DNA from: Helicobacter cynogastricus
GTDB taxonomy: Bacteria > Campylobacterota > Campylobacteria > Campylobacterales > Helicobacteraceae
Reading direction: 5' to 3'
DNA length: 64,000 bases
Assembly (NCBI RefSeq): GCF_900197855.1
Contig: NZ_FZMQ01000005.1
Coordinates: forward strand, 336,175-400,174
The translations under genes and the position numbers were made by a program. Shown one piece after another: positions 38,642 through 47,107 of the stretch. The stretch's first letter is position 1, and every line of letters starts with the position of its first letter. The notes under the pieces are model-generated. The model saw only the letters and a program-made list of their open reading frames with translations, was not told the origin of the DNA and made no database searches.

Positions 38642-39100
38642 ACACACTCCTATCCTGTATAGATTTTGCTTGTCCTTTTCCGTACACGATATAATAGGTG
38701 TATTGAATTTAATGTGAAGTTAATAATATTATACACATGCATCGCTGCTTTAAAGTTGTGCTAAAAAGTAACGCTATTGACACTCGCCTGTGCACTCAAA
38801 TTGCCATACAGCTCCGCTAGCAATTTTATAAGCTCATAGAAAAGTTAACTCTTTTTTAAATTGAGTTTTCTTAAAAAGGTGGACGATTTTCTTTGCTGTT
38901 ACCTAAAAACAAGTGCGCTATAAATAGAAAATAGCAATTCCGAATTTTTGAAGCTCTATACCCAAGCTTTCTAAAATCAAGCTTTAAATTTCTAGCTAAT
39001 TAAATACCATGTCTTGAACTAAAAGTAGCGTGTATCTAAAATCACATGTGTGTGAGATGACTTAAAATCTAATCTTCTAATCTCCAAAAAAAGCCAAAAA
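38642..39100. other. AT-rich intergenic region with a Fur-box-like palindrome
   Basis: About 460 nt with no convincing gene on either strand. TAATAATATTATA at 38721-38733 resembles the Helicobacter Fur box (TAATAAT-n-ATTATTA) minus its central base and lies 80 nt upstream of the phase-variable outer membrane protein; TATTAT on the minus strand near 38690 is a candidate -10 for that gene. The rest shows no structure that I can support. Confidence 0.4.
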
Positions 39101-39128
39101 ATAAAAAACGCCCCGCGAGAGCGGGGCG
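39101..39128 (-). terminator. Strong Rho-independent terminator of the hpn-like gene
   Basis: A perfect 8-bp GC stem, CGCCCCGC / GCGGGGCG (39109-39116 and 39121-39128) with a 4-nt loop, followed on the minus strand by TTTTTTAT. It begins 8 nt after the stop codon of the histidine-rich protein gene. Confidence 0.9.
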
Positions 39129-39136
39129 CATGCAAC

Positions 39137-39313
39137 TTAGTTAGAGCAGTGATCTCCATGTTGCTCATGGTGATGGTGATGTTCACCACCATGATGATGG
39201 TGGTGGTGGTGATGGGTACCACCATGGTAGTGGTGATGATGATGATGGTGGTGGTGTACCCCGTGTTCTTCATGCCCTTCGTGCCCGTGACAGCATTCTC
39301 CATGCTCTGACAT
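39137..39313 (-). CDS. hpn: Histidine-rich nickel-binding protein, Hpn-like
   Basis: A 58-residue protein in which 29 residues are His: MSEHGECCHGHEGHEEHG, then runs of eight, seven and five His separated by YHGGT and GGE, ending EQHGDHCSN. AAGGAGACATT precedes the ATG and a strong terminator follows. The composition, the paired Cys near the N-terminus (CCHG) and the YHGG motif match H. pylori Hpn, which stores nickel in the cytoplasm for urease and hydrogenase and shields the cell from excess. The Cys pair is N-terminal here, whereas in H. pylori Hpn the CC motifs lie towards the C-terminus. The gene is shorter than usual annotation cut-offs and easily missed. Confidence 0.88.
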   Translation of the reverse strand: MSEHGECCHGHEGHEEHGVHHHHHHHHHYHGGTHHHHHHHHGGEHHHHHEQHGDHCSN

Positions 39314-39334
39314 AATGTCTCCTTGTAAAAAATT

Positions 39335-39350
39335 CCTAGCTAAAGCTAGG
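39335..39350 (-). promoter_or_regulatory. Hairpin upstream of the hpn-like gene
   Basis: CCTAGC / GCTAGG with a TTTA loop on the minus strand, followed by AATTTTTT. It may end transcription of the ThiD2-like gene (stop at 39385) or form the 5' end of the hpn mRNA; a TTAAAAT -10-like sequence lies 13 nt upstream. Confidence 0.45.
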
Positions 39351-39384
39351 TAGGCTCATTTTAACAAAGAAATGTAAACGCAAG

Positions 39385-39852
39385 TTAAGCTTTTTGCATA
39401 AGGAAATCTATGCATTCTTTCTCAAGCGTGTAAAGCTGATAACGCAGAGTCTTAAATGTAGGAAGCGATTGCGAAGAGTAGGCATATTTAAAACATTCCT
39501 CAAGAACACGGGCACTCTCCTGAGCGCGTTTAAAATTGGCCTGAAGCATAGATAAGATGGGATCATCCTCTTTAGGCAAGACATCGCTATCTTGCAACAC
39601 ATCACAGGTGCTGTCTCTGTGGCTATAGAGAGTGTGTAGAATGAGGTGCTTAGCCACAATGTCAGTGGCACTATGGCGCAAATATTTAAGCTGTAGGGCT
39701 AGAGATGGCTGGTCGTAGAGATAACGGAAAATATCCTCCACAACACGCACCCCCTCCTTAAAACGATTTAAGTTAGCATCTATGAGCCTCTCGAAAGTTC
39801 GCCTAGTCGTTGCGACCCCCCATAATCCCAAAGATTTGAAGCAGAGAGACAA
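39385..39852 (-). CDS. ThiD2-like conserved protein
   Basis: A 155-residue or slightly shorter protein. RLIDANLNRFKEGVRVVEDIFRYLYD followed by LKYLRHSATDIV matches the family whose members begin ANxNRxxEGLRVxED (ThiD2, seen fused to or near thiamine-phosphate synthase). A second conserved stretch, ANFKRAQESARVLEECFKYA, repeats the same pattern with an internal similarity to the first, suggesting a duplicated helical unit. The start is unclear: TTG codons at 39852 and 39831 lie inside yccA and no ATG is in frame before the conserved part. The enzyme activity in Helicobacter is untested; gene order next to the BI-1 gene resembles HP0918-HP0920. Confidence 0.6.
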   Translation of the reverse strand: MSLCFKSLGLWGVATTRRTFERLIDANLNRFKEGVRVVEDIFRYLYDQPSLALQLKYLRHSATDIVAKHLILHTLYSHRDSTCDVLQDSDVLPKEDDPILSMLQANFKRAQESARVLEECFKYAYSSQSLPTFKTLRYQLYTLEKECIDFLMQKA

Positions 39853-40498
39853 AGATGTTTAGGAAGTCTACATAGAGTGCCACAGCAGCTTCAACAGGTG
39901 ATTCATAAAGACCACGAATAATATTTTGAGTGTCATAAGCGACAAAAAGGCTAAAAAGAATCACACCTACACCCGCAATAGCAACTTGCATCATAGGTGA
40001 ACCTAAAAATAGATTGATGAGAGAAGCTATCATCACCACAATTACTGCGATAAAAAGCATTTTGCCCATGTTAGCTAGATCGCTCTTAGTTTTAATGGCG
40101 TAGACGCTCATCACACCAAAAACGATAGTTGTCATCGCTAAAGCTTGCCAAATTGCGCTAGCCCCTGCTCGCGCAATCACAAAACCCAACAATGGCACAA
40201 GGGTGATACCAGAAAGAAAAGTGAATGCAAAGAGCATGAGCAAATTGACGGCAGGCATTTTCCTGGTGAACATAAGTCCAAAGAAAGCGGCGATCTCTGC
40301 GATAAAAAACACCCATTTATACTGGGTAACCATTTGAAAATTCATCAGGCCGACCAAAGCCCCGATAGTGGCTAACAATAAGCTACCCGCAAAAAACTTA
40401 TAAGTCGTCTTGACAAAATTCACTAAAGCCGTATCACTAAGCTGAGTGGACGCTCCTATCTCAGGGTTGAGATCAGCGTTGCGATCGTACAATGCCAT
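39803..40498 (-). CDS. yccA: Bax inhibitor-1/YccA family membrane protein
   Basis: A 231-residue integral membrane protein with seven hydrophobic helices and the family's C-terminal signature VAYDTQNIIRGLYES...ALYVDFLNIFVSLLQIFG, where paired Asp residues sit in the pore in the calcium-leak family members. In E. coli, YccA modulates the FtsH protease; the Helicobacter homolog HP0920 is uncharacterised. The ATG is preceded by GAGGAG and a TATAAT promoter. It overlaps the following ThiD2-like gene. Confidence 0.9.
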   Translation of the reverse strand: MALYDRNADLNPEIGASTQLSDTALVNFVKTTYKFFAGSLLLATIGALVGLMNFQMVTQYKWVFFIAEIAAFFGLMFTRKMPAVNLLMLFAFTFLSGITLVPLLGFVIARAGASAIWQALAMTTIVFGVMSVYAIKTKSDLANMGKMLFIAVIVVMIASLINLFLGSPMMQVAIAGVGVILFSLFVAYDTQNIIRGLYESPVEAAVALYVDFLNIFVSLLQIFGIMGGRND

Positions 40499-40526
40499 TT
40501 ATACTCCTCTAAAATAAAATTCTTCC

Positions 40527-40532
40527 ATTATA
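40527..40532 (-). promoter_or_regulatory. -10 box for yccA
   Basis: TATAAT on the minus strand, 28 nt before the yccA ATG. Confidence 0.6.
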
Positions 40533-40563
40533 ACATTATGCGTTTAACACTAGGCTTAAATCC

Positions 40564-41505
40564 TCATCCCCCACATCTTAAACAAAGAGGATGCGCATGC
40601 TCATCCAAGCTACCCATAGCACTGCAGCGGATAGCATTAACCAATTCTATAGCTTTGCGTGCTGTTTCCACCCCCACACCTTCGCCATTTAAAATAGCCT
40701 TGTAATTGTCCAAATGCAAATCATCAAAGCCATCGCTAAAATCGATCTCTTCGCCCTCTAATACTAAGGAGCGGTAAGAGTTTTCTCTTTGTGCGCCCAA
40801 ATGTTCAGGATTGATAGAGAGAAACCATGAAATACGAGCATGTTGCAAAGTCAAAAAGCCACCCACATGATCGTTTTGATGTACATGCACCACGCTGTCT
40901 AGCACATCTCCAAAAATATCTAACAAAATATCAAAGAAATGAATCCCAATATTGCTAGCCAATCCTCCACTCTTCAGCTCATCTCCTTTCCAAGAATTGA
41001 GATACCATTTTCCACGCAAAATCAAGTAGGTTAAAGAAATCTCATAGACTCGATCGGGATGCTTGTCTAATTCAGCGCGTACATCTTCTTTAAGGGCGAG
41101 AATATTGGGGTGAAAACGCAGTTGAAGAATATTAAACACTCTTTTATTATATTTTTTTTCTAAATCTTGGATTTCAGAAAGCTCACCGGGATCAAGCACC
41201 AAAGGTTTTTCACAAATTACATTGATTCCATGCGAAAGTGCAAATTCTATATGCTCAAAATGCAGATAATTAGGGCTACAGATCACCATATAATCCAAAA
41301 ACTTACCCTGATTTTTGCAAGCTTCTAAATACTGGTGTAAATCTTCTAAATCCGTAAAAAATTCGCAATTAAGTCCGTACTGATCTAGGTAACGCACGCT
41401 ATCATGGATATCCATCGCACAATCAAGCACATGCCCCAATTCATGGATCACCTCTACATGCCTAGGGGCGATAAAACCCCCTGCTCCAATAATTCCAAAT
41501 AACAT
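40564..41505 (-). CDS. wlbA: WlbA-like UDP-N-acetylglucosaminuronate 3-dehydrogenase
   Basis: A 313-residue oxidoreductase of the Gfo/Idh/MocA family. The N-terminal Rossmann motif FGIIGAGGFIAPRHVEVI is at residues 2-20, CEKPLVL near 97-103 holds the conserved Lys, and GGLASNIGIHFFDILLDIFG near 178-197 is the pattern of the WlbA/WbpB branch, which oxidises the 3-position of UDP-GlcNAcA to build 2,3-diacetamido-uronic acids for O-antigen. ATG 41505 has AAGGAG five bases upstream. The usual partners (WlbB acetyltransferase, transaminase) are not adjacent. An odd CLRCGG sequence ends the protein. Confidence 0.78.
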   Translation of the reverse strand: MLFGIIGAGGFIAPRHVEVIHELGHVLDCAMDIHDSVRYLDQYGLNCEFFTDLEDLHQYLEACKNQGKFLDYMVICSPNYLHFEHIEFALSHGINVICEKPLVLDPGELSEIQDLEKKYNKRVFNILQLRFHPNILALKEDVRAELDKHPDRVYEISLTYLILRGKWYLNSWKGDELKSGGLASNIGIHFFDILLDIFGDVLDSVVHVHQNDHVGGFLTLQHARISWFLSINPEHLGAQRENSYRSLVLEGEEIDFSDGFDDLHLDNYKAILNGEGVGVETARKAIELVNAIRCSAMGSLDEHAHPLCLRCGG

Positions 41506-41587
41506 GCACACTCCTTAAGCGTAATGCTAAATGGTACTCAAATTAGCTTAAGGGGTTTTTTAGACCCCTCCAAGAGTTGGCGAAAAA

Positions 41588-44194
41588 CTAAAACTGGTAA
41601 GAGATTTCAAAACGCGCGTTGAAGCCGGGTTCTGGGAGAGCCATACGGATATGCCCTGCTGTAGCAATCATGTCATCATGAGGCGCGTCCGCGCTGGCTT
41701 GCCATACAGAAGTTTGGTTGACATACTGCTTGTTAAAAATGTTGTTAAACACGGCACTTAACAACAAGCCTTTCATGCGTCCAGAGGGGGGCGACCAGTT
41801 AACAAAAATACTACTCACACCATAACCGGGTTTATGGATAGGCATCAAGCCATAACCCGGATAATAGATACTATAGCCGTTGTAGTACATGTTGGTTACA
41901 AAACGACTAAGCCATGTAAAGGTAAGTCCAGCTCTTGGAATGGTGTAGTCGCCCTTTAAAATAAAGACATTCCCGTAAGTGGCAGCCAGTGCGTAAGTGT
42001 CTGCCAACAAGTAATATTTGCCATTAACATTAGCTGTAGGCCAAGAACGCGCAAAAGAGAAAGTTCCTGTAAAGTTCTTGTATCGAACATTACCGCTAAC
42101 TTCATACCCATAGATGGCAATGGTTTGAGGGAGGTTACCTGTCAAGTTTTTAGCTGTAGCGTTCCCACCTCCATTCTTAGAGACATCTTGCCCATAAGAG
42201 TTAACAAAGTTGTTAATGACTTGATAAAAGGCTGCCCCACGCACATTGAAATATGGGCTATTGTAATCGATGTTAAATTCAACATTCTGTCCGACAGCTG
42301 GCTTCAAATTCTTTTGGTAAATGACTGAAGGGTCGCGCATTAAAACCCCGTCCCCAGGCAACGCGCCCTTTGTAACATAAGCGTAACTAAGCTTTAAGCC
42401 TAACGCATCGATAGGATTATAAAGGATAGTTGCACTAGGAGAAAATCCAGAAGTTAAATGGTGCTGCCCATCCTTATCCTGCAAAACATAAATATCATAA
42501 CGAGTACCCGCACCCACAATGAGATTTTTTAGGAAATTATAGTTTGCCTGAACATAACCCCCAATGATATTACCAATTGCATAAGAATTTTGAGGCAACC
42601 CGCGATAAGCGGCATTGGGTGAACTCATATTCTGATTGTATTCAGTGCCCGGATCAACAAAGTAATGGCGGTAGGGTAAGCCCGCCCCGGTAGGATCGTT
42701 GGGATTAATATTGTCCTTATACAGACCATTAGAGCCCTTAGGCAAACCTGAAAAAACGCTCAAGTTTTGATAAATTGCACCATATTCAAAAACATTTCCA
42801 TAATCCTCACTAATGGGGTGCTGGACTTTGACATTCACCCCGGAGTTGATAAGAAATATATCGCGTTGCAATGTTCCTTCTGCATCAGCATTTCCCAAAG
42901 TCCAACCATTAGTGCCACTGGTAGGGGGTGCCATATGGTATTCTGGGTATTTGGGTACAAGCTGGCTACCCCCGTTATTAGTCATCTTATAACCCCCCGT
43001 GGACAAAGGCGTAATACTCCCATTTTGACACTGATCGGGGTTTGCCTTACACCATGTTTGTACATTGGCGATATATTCGGGGTTAGTGGGTTCTACAGAG
43101 TTGAGCGCAAAGGGGTTGTTAACAGGTTCGTAATTCCCATTACGGACACTCAAAAAGGCGGTAGAAGTGATACGAGGTTTATCAAAAGTTTCTCCACCCT
43201 CATGGTTGAATTTGAATGAAAGGTTATTATTAGAGTTGATGGTGTGGGCGAGCTCCTTACCAAAGTCGATCACAAAGGGGGCTGGTTGCGTGCCTGGGTC
43301 ATTGGCTTTACTCAGCGCGCTTGTGGTGTTGGGACGCAACAAACGCGTAGAGTTATAGCGAGTCATGTTGTAACTAATGGTCAAGCTATCTTTGTCATTG
43401 AAGTAGGCATTGAACTTGAGCAGGACATTGTTTTGTTCGCTAGGACTACCGATTACCTTATCGCTAGCAAATGGATTAGACAAATCATAGGTAGGATTGA
43501 AAAGATTCTTCATCAAATTAGTCGCATCGCGGTAATAAAAGATGTTTTGATGGGTAAAATAACCTAAGATATCCCACTTTTCCGCCCTGTAGGCCGCAAT
43601 GGTATTAAAACGCATCCCAAAGTTAGTGTAAAAACTCGCTGAGGCACTGCCTCCATAAGTTTGTCCTTTGCGCAAAAAGTCATTAGCTCCGATGGTTTCC
43701 ATTGCCATTTTCCCCGCAATGGCCCCCGGTCCTGCAGAAGCGTTGGCCGCCCCCTTAATGACTTCAATTTCTTTGAGCATTCCTGGATCGATCACCGTGT
43801 TAGCATCGTGGTGGAAAATATTCCCATTTTGTGCAGCCCCATCGATGGTTACCCTGAGCAAACGGCTTTCCATGCCCCGTACATAGATTTTTTGTGCCAT
43901 CAACCCGCCTCCGGCAACATTGATATCCGCCCTTGTTCTAAACAGGTCATTAACCTGATTGCTTTGCCGCTGTTGCAACTCTTTGCGTTCGATGTACATT
44001 TTATTATTATATTCAAAGGTGCGCTCGCCCAGCGTAGTTACCTTACCTAAGGTGTGGGTTTCTTCGGCCTCCATTAGCACACCTGCCCCCACAACGCTAA
44101 GTGCTAGAAGAGTGCGCGAAAAAGTGGGAAAAGACCATTCTTGTGCTTGTTTTGTATTAAAAAGCACACTACAATTTTTCTTAGGTGCGTTCAT
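41588..44194 (-). CDS. frpB: TonB-dependent outer membrane receptor, FrpB-like
   Basis: An 868-residue receptor for an iron, heme or nickel ligand. A long signal region (about 1-42, with FSRTLLALSVVGAGVLMEA) precedes the plug domain, which has the TonB-box-like TLGKVTTLGERTF region and IYVRGMESRLLRVTIDGA and EIEVIKGAANASAGPGAIAG (plug signature, about 100-165). A 22-stranded barrel fills the rest and ends ARFEISYQF with terminal Phe. H. pylori has FrpB1-FrpB4; FrpB4 takes up nickel under NikR control. Gene order near the BI-1 gene resembles HP0915/0916, but which FrpB this is cannot be said. It stands alone, between wlbA and sdaA. Confidence 0.88.
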   Translation of the reverse strand: MNAPKKNCSVLFNTKQAQEWSFPTFSRTLLALSVVGAGVLMEAEETHTLGKVTTLGERTFEYNNKMYIERKELQQRQSNQVNDLFRTRADINVAGGGLMAQKIYVRGMESRLLRVTIDGAAQNGNIFHHDANTVIDPGMLKEIEVIKGAANASAGPGAIAGKMAMETIGANDFLRKGQTYGGSASASFYTNFGMRFNTIAAYRAEKWDILGYFTHQNIFYYRDATNLMKNLFNPTYDLSNPFASDKVIGSPSEQNNVLLKFNAYFNDKDSLTISYNMTRYNSTRLLRPNTTSALSKANDPGTQPAPFVIDFGKELAHTINSNNNLSFKFNHEGGETFDKPRITSTAFLSVRNGNYEPVNNPFALNSVEPTNPEYIANVQTWCKANPDQCQNGSITPLSTGGYKMTNNGGSQLVPKYPEYHMAPPTSGTNGWTLGNADAEGTLQRDIFLINSGVNVKVQHPISEDYGNVFEYGAIYQNLSVFSGLPKGSNGLYKDNINPNDPTGAGLPYRHYFVDPGTEYNQNMSSPNAAYRGLPQNSYAIGNIIGGYVQANYNFLKNLIVGAGTRYDIYVLQDKDGQHHLTSGFSPSATILYNPIDALGLKLSYAYVTKGALPGDGVLMRDPSVIYQKNLKPAVGQNVEFNIDYNSPYFNVRGAAFYQVINNFVNSYGQDVSKNGGGNATAKNLTGNLPQTIAIYGYEVSGNVRYKNFTGTFSFARSWPTANVNGKYYLLADTYALAATYGNVFILKGDYTIPRAGLTFTWLSRFVTNMYYNGYSIYYPGYGLMPIHKPGYGVSSIFVNWSPPSGRMKGLLLSAVFNNIFNKQYVNQTSVWQASADAPHDDMIATAGHIRMALPEPGFNARFEISYQF

Positions 44195-44214
44195 TTATTC
44201 ATCCTAGATTAATT

Positions 44215-44260
44215 AGTAATACAATTCCCAATTTTATAAGATTAAAGCTAAGATATTACT
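44215..44260. promoter_or_regulatory. Possible metal-regulator operator upstream of frpB
   Basis: AGTAATA (44215-44221) and TATTACT (44254-44260) form an inverted pair 32 nt apart in the frpB promoter region, in AT-rich DNA. Fur and NikR sites in Helicobacter are built from TAAT/ATTA elements like these, though the spacing here is longer than the 11 nt of NikR sites. Confidence 0.35.
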
Positions 44261-44354
44261 GAAAAAATGAATAAAATCTACATGGAAGTCTTACAATTTT
44301 TCCAACTCTCCTAAAAAGGTAAGATTAAAATAAAAGAGAGGTGAGCGGATTGTC

Positions 44355-45764
44355 TTAACAACGCGGGATATGGACATTGACCGCTAAACCACCCAGTGAG
44401 GTTTCACGATATTTAGCATCAATGGATTTACCCACTTGGAGCATGGTTAAAATCACCTCATCAAGGCCTACTTTTGCCTGATAGCCGTGTTCAAGAGCCA
44501 AGCGCGCTGCAGTAACTGCCTTGATTGAACCTACGACATTTCTCTCAATACATGGAATTTGCACTAACCCGCCTACAGGATCACAAGTTAAGCCTAAATG
44601 GTGTTCCATAGCAATTTCAGCCGCGCTCAAAACTTGGTGCACATTCCCGCCCATCACAAAGGCAAAGCCCGCTGCGGCCATTGAAGAGGCTGCCCCCACT
44701 TCTGCTTGACACCCGGCCTCTGCTCCACTGATTGAACCATTCTTTTTATAAAGGTAACCAATAGCACAACATGTCAATAAAAAATCTACAATTTGTTCTT
44801 GAGAGAGGGGTTTAATATGTCTATGGCAGTAAAGGAGCACGGCGGGCACCACCCCACAAGAGCCGTTGGTGGGGGCTGTAACGACCTTGTTGCCACAAGC
44901 ATTCTCCTCACTCACAGCGCGTGCGTACATGGTCATGTAGTCCATCACTGCTAAAGGGTCTTGTGAATGGGAGTGTTTACTCATGCGCTCTTGAATACTG
45001 GGAGCTAGGCGATCCATGCCGATGCAACCGGGTAGGCGTTTTTCTTGAGCGTGCACCCCGCTCTCAAAGCAGGCCAACATCGCCTCATACACTTCTAAGC
45101 AATAGTTTCTAGCATAATCCTCACCAAAAAGTGCGCTTTCGTGCTTGGCGACAATGTGGGCAATAGAGCAATGGTGCTTAGCGCACAGCTCTTCTAGCTC
45201 TTTAGCACTATTGAAATCAAAGGAGGTATGTTTAGCGTGAATAGGAGTTGTTTTTTTGTGCTTGAGTTCTTCTTGTGTGTAAATGAAGCCTCCACCAGTA
45301 GAGTAATAGATTTCCTCAGCTAGTAAATCCCCTTGTGCATCGAAAGCTTGCACCACCATACCATTTTCGTGCAATTCTAAAGCCTTGTTGTCAAACAGAA
45401 TGTCTTGATGAAAATCAAAGGCGATATCATGGTGTTGGGCTAAAAAAATGCGCCCCTCTTTGAGGGCTCTTTGCACAATTTCTTGACGCTGGGCAACACT
45501 CACTTTTTTGGCACTAATTCCACTCAATCCCACTAAACATGCCAAATCTGTCAAATGTCCCTTGCCTGTGAGAGCTAGAGAGCCATGTAAAGTTACACAT
45601 GTGCGAGCTGTGCGTTCTAAAACTCCTTTGTCTGTAAGTAAGGCGCAGAAACGCACACAAGCATCCATAGGGCCTATAGTGTGTGAGGAGCTAGGGCCTA
45701 TGCCAATTTTAAAAATAGAGGTCATGGATTGCGCATAAATTTCTTGTTGAGTCTGAATATCCAT
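44355..45764 (-). CDS. sdaA: L-serine ammonia-lyase (iron-sulfur)
   Basis: A single-chain 469-residue serine deaminase that turns L-serine into pyruvate and ammonia, a main carbon entry route in Helicobacter. The N-terminal domain has SIFKIGIGPSSSHTIGPM, and the C-terminal catalytic domain has the cysteines for the 4Fe-4S cluster (in CCAIGYLYKKNGSISGAEAGC, HLGLTCDPVGGLVQIPC) and APTNGSCGVVPA. It lies 2 nt after the serine transporter gene and ATGs fit the H. pylori HP0132 length. Confidence 0.95.
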   Translation of the reverse strand: MDIQTQQEIYAQSMTSIFKIGIGPSSSHTIGPMDACVRFCALLTDKGVLERTARTCVTLHGSLALTGKGHLTDLACLVGLSGISAKKVSVAQRQEIVQRALKEGRIFLAQHHDIAFDFHQDILFDNKALELHENGMVVQAFDAQGDLLAEEIYYSTGGGFIYTQEELKHKKTTPIHAKHTSFDFNSAKELEELCAKHHCSIAHIVAKHESALFGEDYARNYCLEVYEAMLACFESGVHAQEKRLPGCIGMDRLAPSIQERMSKHSHSQDPLAVMDYMTMYARAVSEENACGNKVVTAPTNGSCGVVPAVLLYCHRHIKPLSQEQIVDFLLTCCAIGYLYKKNGSISGAEAGCQAEVGAASSMAAAGFAFVMGGNVHQVLSAAEIAMEHHLGLTCDPVGGLVQIPCIERNVVGSIKAVTAARLALEHGYQAKVGLDEVILTMLQVGKSIDAKYRETSLGGLAVNVHIPRC

Positions 45765-45766
45765 AT

Positions 45767-47011
45767 TTATCCTTTAACAAATAGATCAATCACAGCGTTA
45801 AGAACGGTCAATACGCCCACAGCCAAAATAAAAGTATCCACCCAAAAATTTCTAAAAACTTTCATTGAGGGAATGGCATACATCGCCACAATTGGCAGAA
45901 TAAAAGTAATGGTGGCTAGTGCAGGTCCCCCCAAACTCTCAATGAATCCCAAAATACTTGGATTGTAGTAGGAAACCAAGATGATACTAATCCATAAGAA
46001 CAAAGTTACAGCTATATCAATTTGTCTATGACGACTAGGGTTAAGCTTGTCCTTTACTAAAGTTTGCACCACTAATCCCTTTAAGCCTTCTTTAGCACCA
46101 TAGTAGTGCCCGAAAAAAGAAGTGCTAATGGCTAGAAACGCCACAATGGGACCTGTATAACCGATAATAGGATTGCCTAGTGTGTTAGCAAAATAGCTTA
46201 GAATGGGAATGTTTTGTTCTCGTGCTTTGACAAAGTCAGCGGGTTCAAGGCAAAGAATGCACGAAAAAACAAAAAACATCACAAATAGAAGTAAAAGAGA
46301 AGTGTTGAGCAGTTCAATTTGGTTGGTTTTAAAGTGCTTGAGTTCTCCATAACGCCTCTCGATCGCTTGGGCAAAGGTAGAGATAATAGCACTATGGTTG
46401 AAAGAAAAGACCAAAACGGGGAGTGTGAACCAAAGTGCTGAAAAGAAACCAGTAAAACTTGGAATTTCTGTAAGCATAGAAGTCTTCCAATAGGGTATAA
46501 GGTAGAGCGAAAAAACTAGCAGGATCAACGCCATAGGATAAACTAAAGCATTGGCGACCCGTGTAACAACGGTGGTATTAAAAATCATCACAAAGATCAT
46601 CCCACTAACTAAGTGTTCAGCCAAAAAAAAGCGATTGTGTTCAAAATAGTTGAGGCCAAGTTGGTGAGAAAAAAAGGATTCCACGGTGTTAGTAATTCCC
46701 ACTCCATAGGCAAGGCAGATAGGATAAAAAGTAAAAAAATAGACCAAAGTGACGATGTAGCCGGCTTTTTTGCCAAAATAGGTCGCCGCATGGGTAATGT
46801 CATGATTACCAATTGCGTTTACAAAGCGTGCTAAAGCCCGATGACTAAGCCATGTCATAGGAAAACTTAAAATTGCCATCACCACCACAGGCCAAAAGCC
46901 TTGCGATCCGGCCTTAATAGGCAAAAATAAGATTCCTGCCCCAATAGCCGTGCCAAACATAGACCACATCCAGCGGATGTCAAAGAGATTGATCTTTTTA
47001 TCCTTTTCCAT
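45767..47011 (-). CDS. sdaC: Serine transporter of the HAAAP family
   Basis: A 414-residue inner membrane protein with eleven or so helices. RWMWSMFGTAIGAGILFLPI is the family signature at the N-terminus; the SdaC/TdcC branch is supported by WLSHRALARFVN and by the coupled sdaA gene. It imports serine with protons for the deaminase. Three ATG codons in a row (47017-47009) follow AAAAGG; the third has the best spacing, and a TTG further up (47029) is less likely. Matches HP0133-HP0132. Confidence 0.9.
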   Translation of the reverse strand: MEKDKKINLFDIRWMWSMFGTAIGAGILFLPIKAGSQGFWPVVVMAILSFPMTWLSHRALARFVNAIGNHDITHAATYFGKKAGYIVTLVYFFTFYPICLAYGVGITNTVESFFSHQLGLNYFEHNRFFLAEHLVSGMIFVMIFNTTVVTRVANALVYPMALILLVFSLYLIPYWKTSMLTEIPSFTGFFSALWFTLPVLVFSFNHSAIISTFAQAIERRYGELKHFKTNQIELLNTSLLLLFVMFFVFSCILCLEPADFVKAREQNIPILSYFANTLGNPIIGYTGPIVAFLAISTSFFGHYYGAKEGLKGLVVQTLVKDKLNPSRHRQIDIAVTLFLWISIILVSYYNPSILGFIESLGGPALATITFILPIVAMYAIPSMKVFRNFWVDTFILAVGVLTVLNAVIDLFVKG

Positions 47012-47107
47012 CATCATCCTTTTAACCAAATGTCCTTATGCTAACAGATTTCCCCCAAAACCTCACAGCATGAACTAAAGACACCCCAATCCCGACAAGC
47101 TGAATGC

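Noticed and set aside
39019-39303. 94-codon Thr/Ile/Val-rich frame over the histidine-rich region.
   Set aside because: It is the wrong frame of the Hpn-like gene, extends through the strong terminator, and lacks a ribosome-binding site.
42767-43219. 150-codon plus-strand frame opposite frpB.
   Set aside because: Shadow of the TonB receptor gene; no ribosome site or family resemblance.
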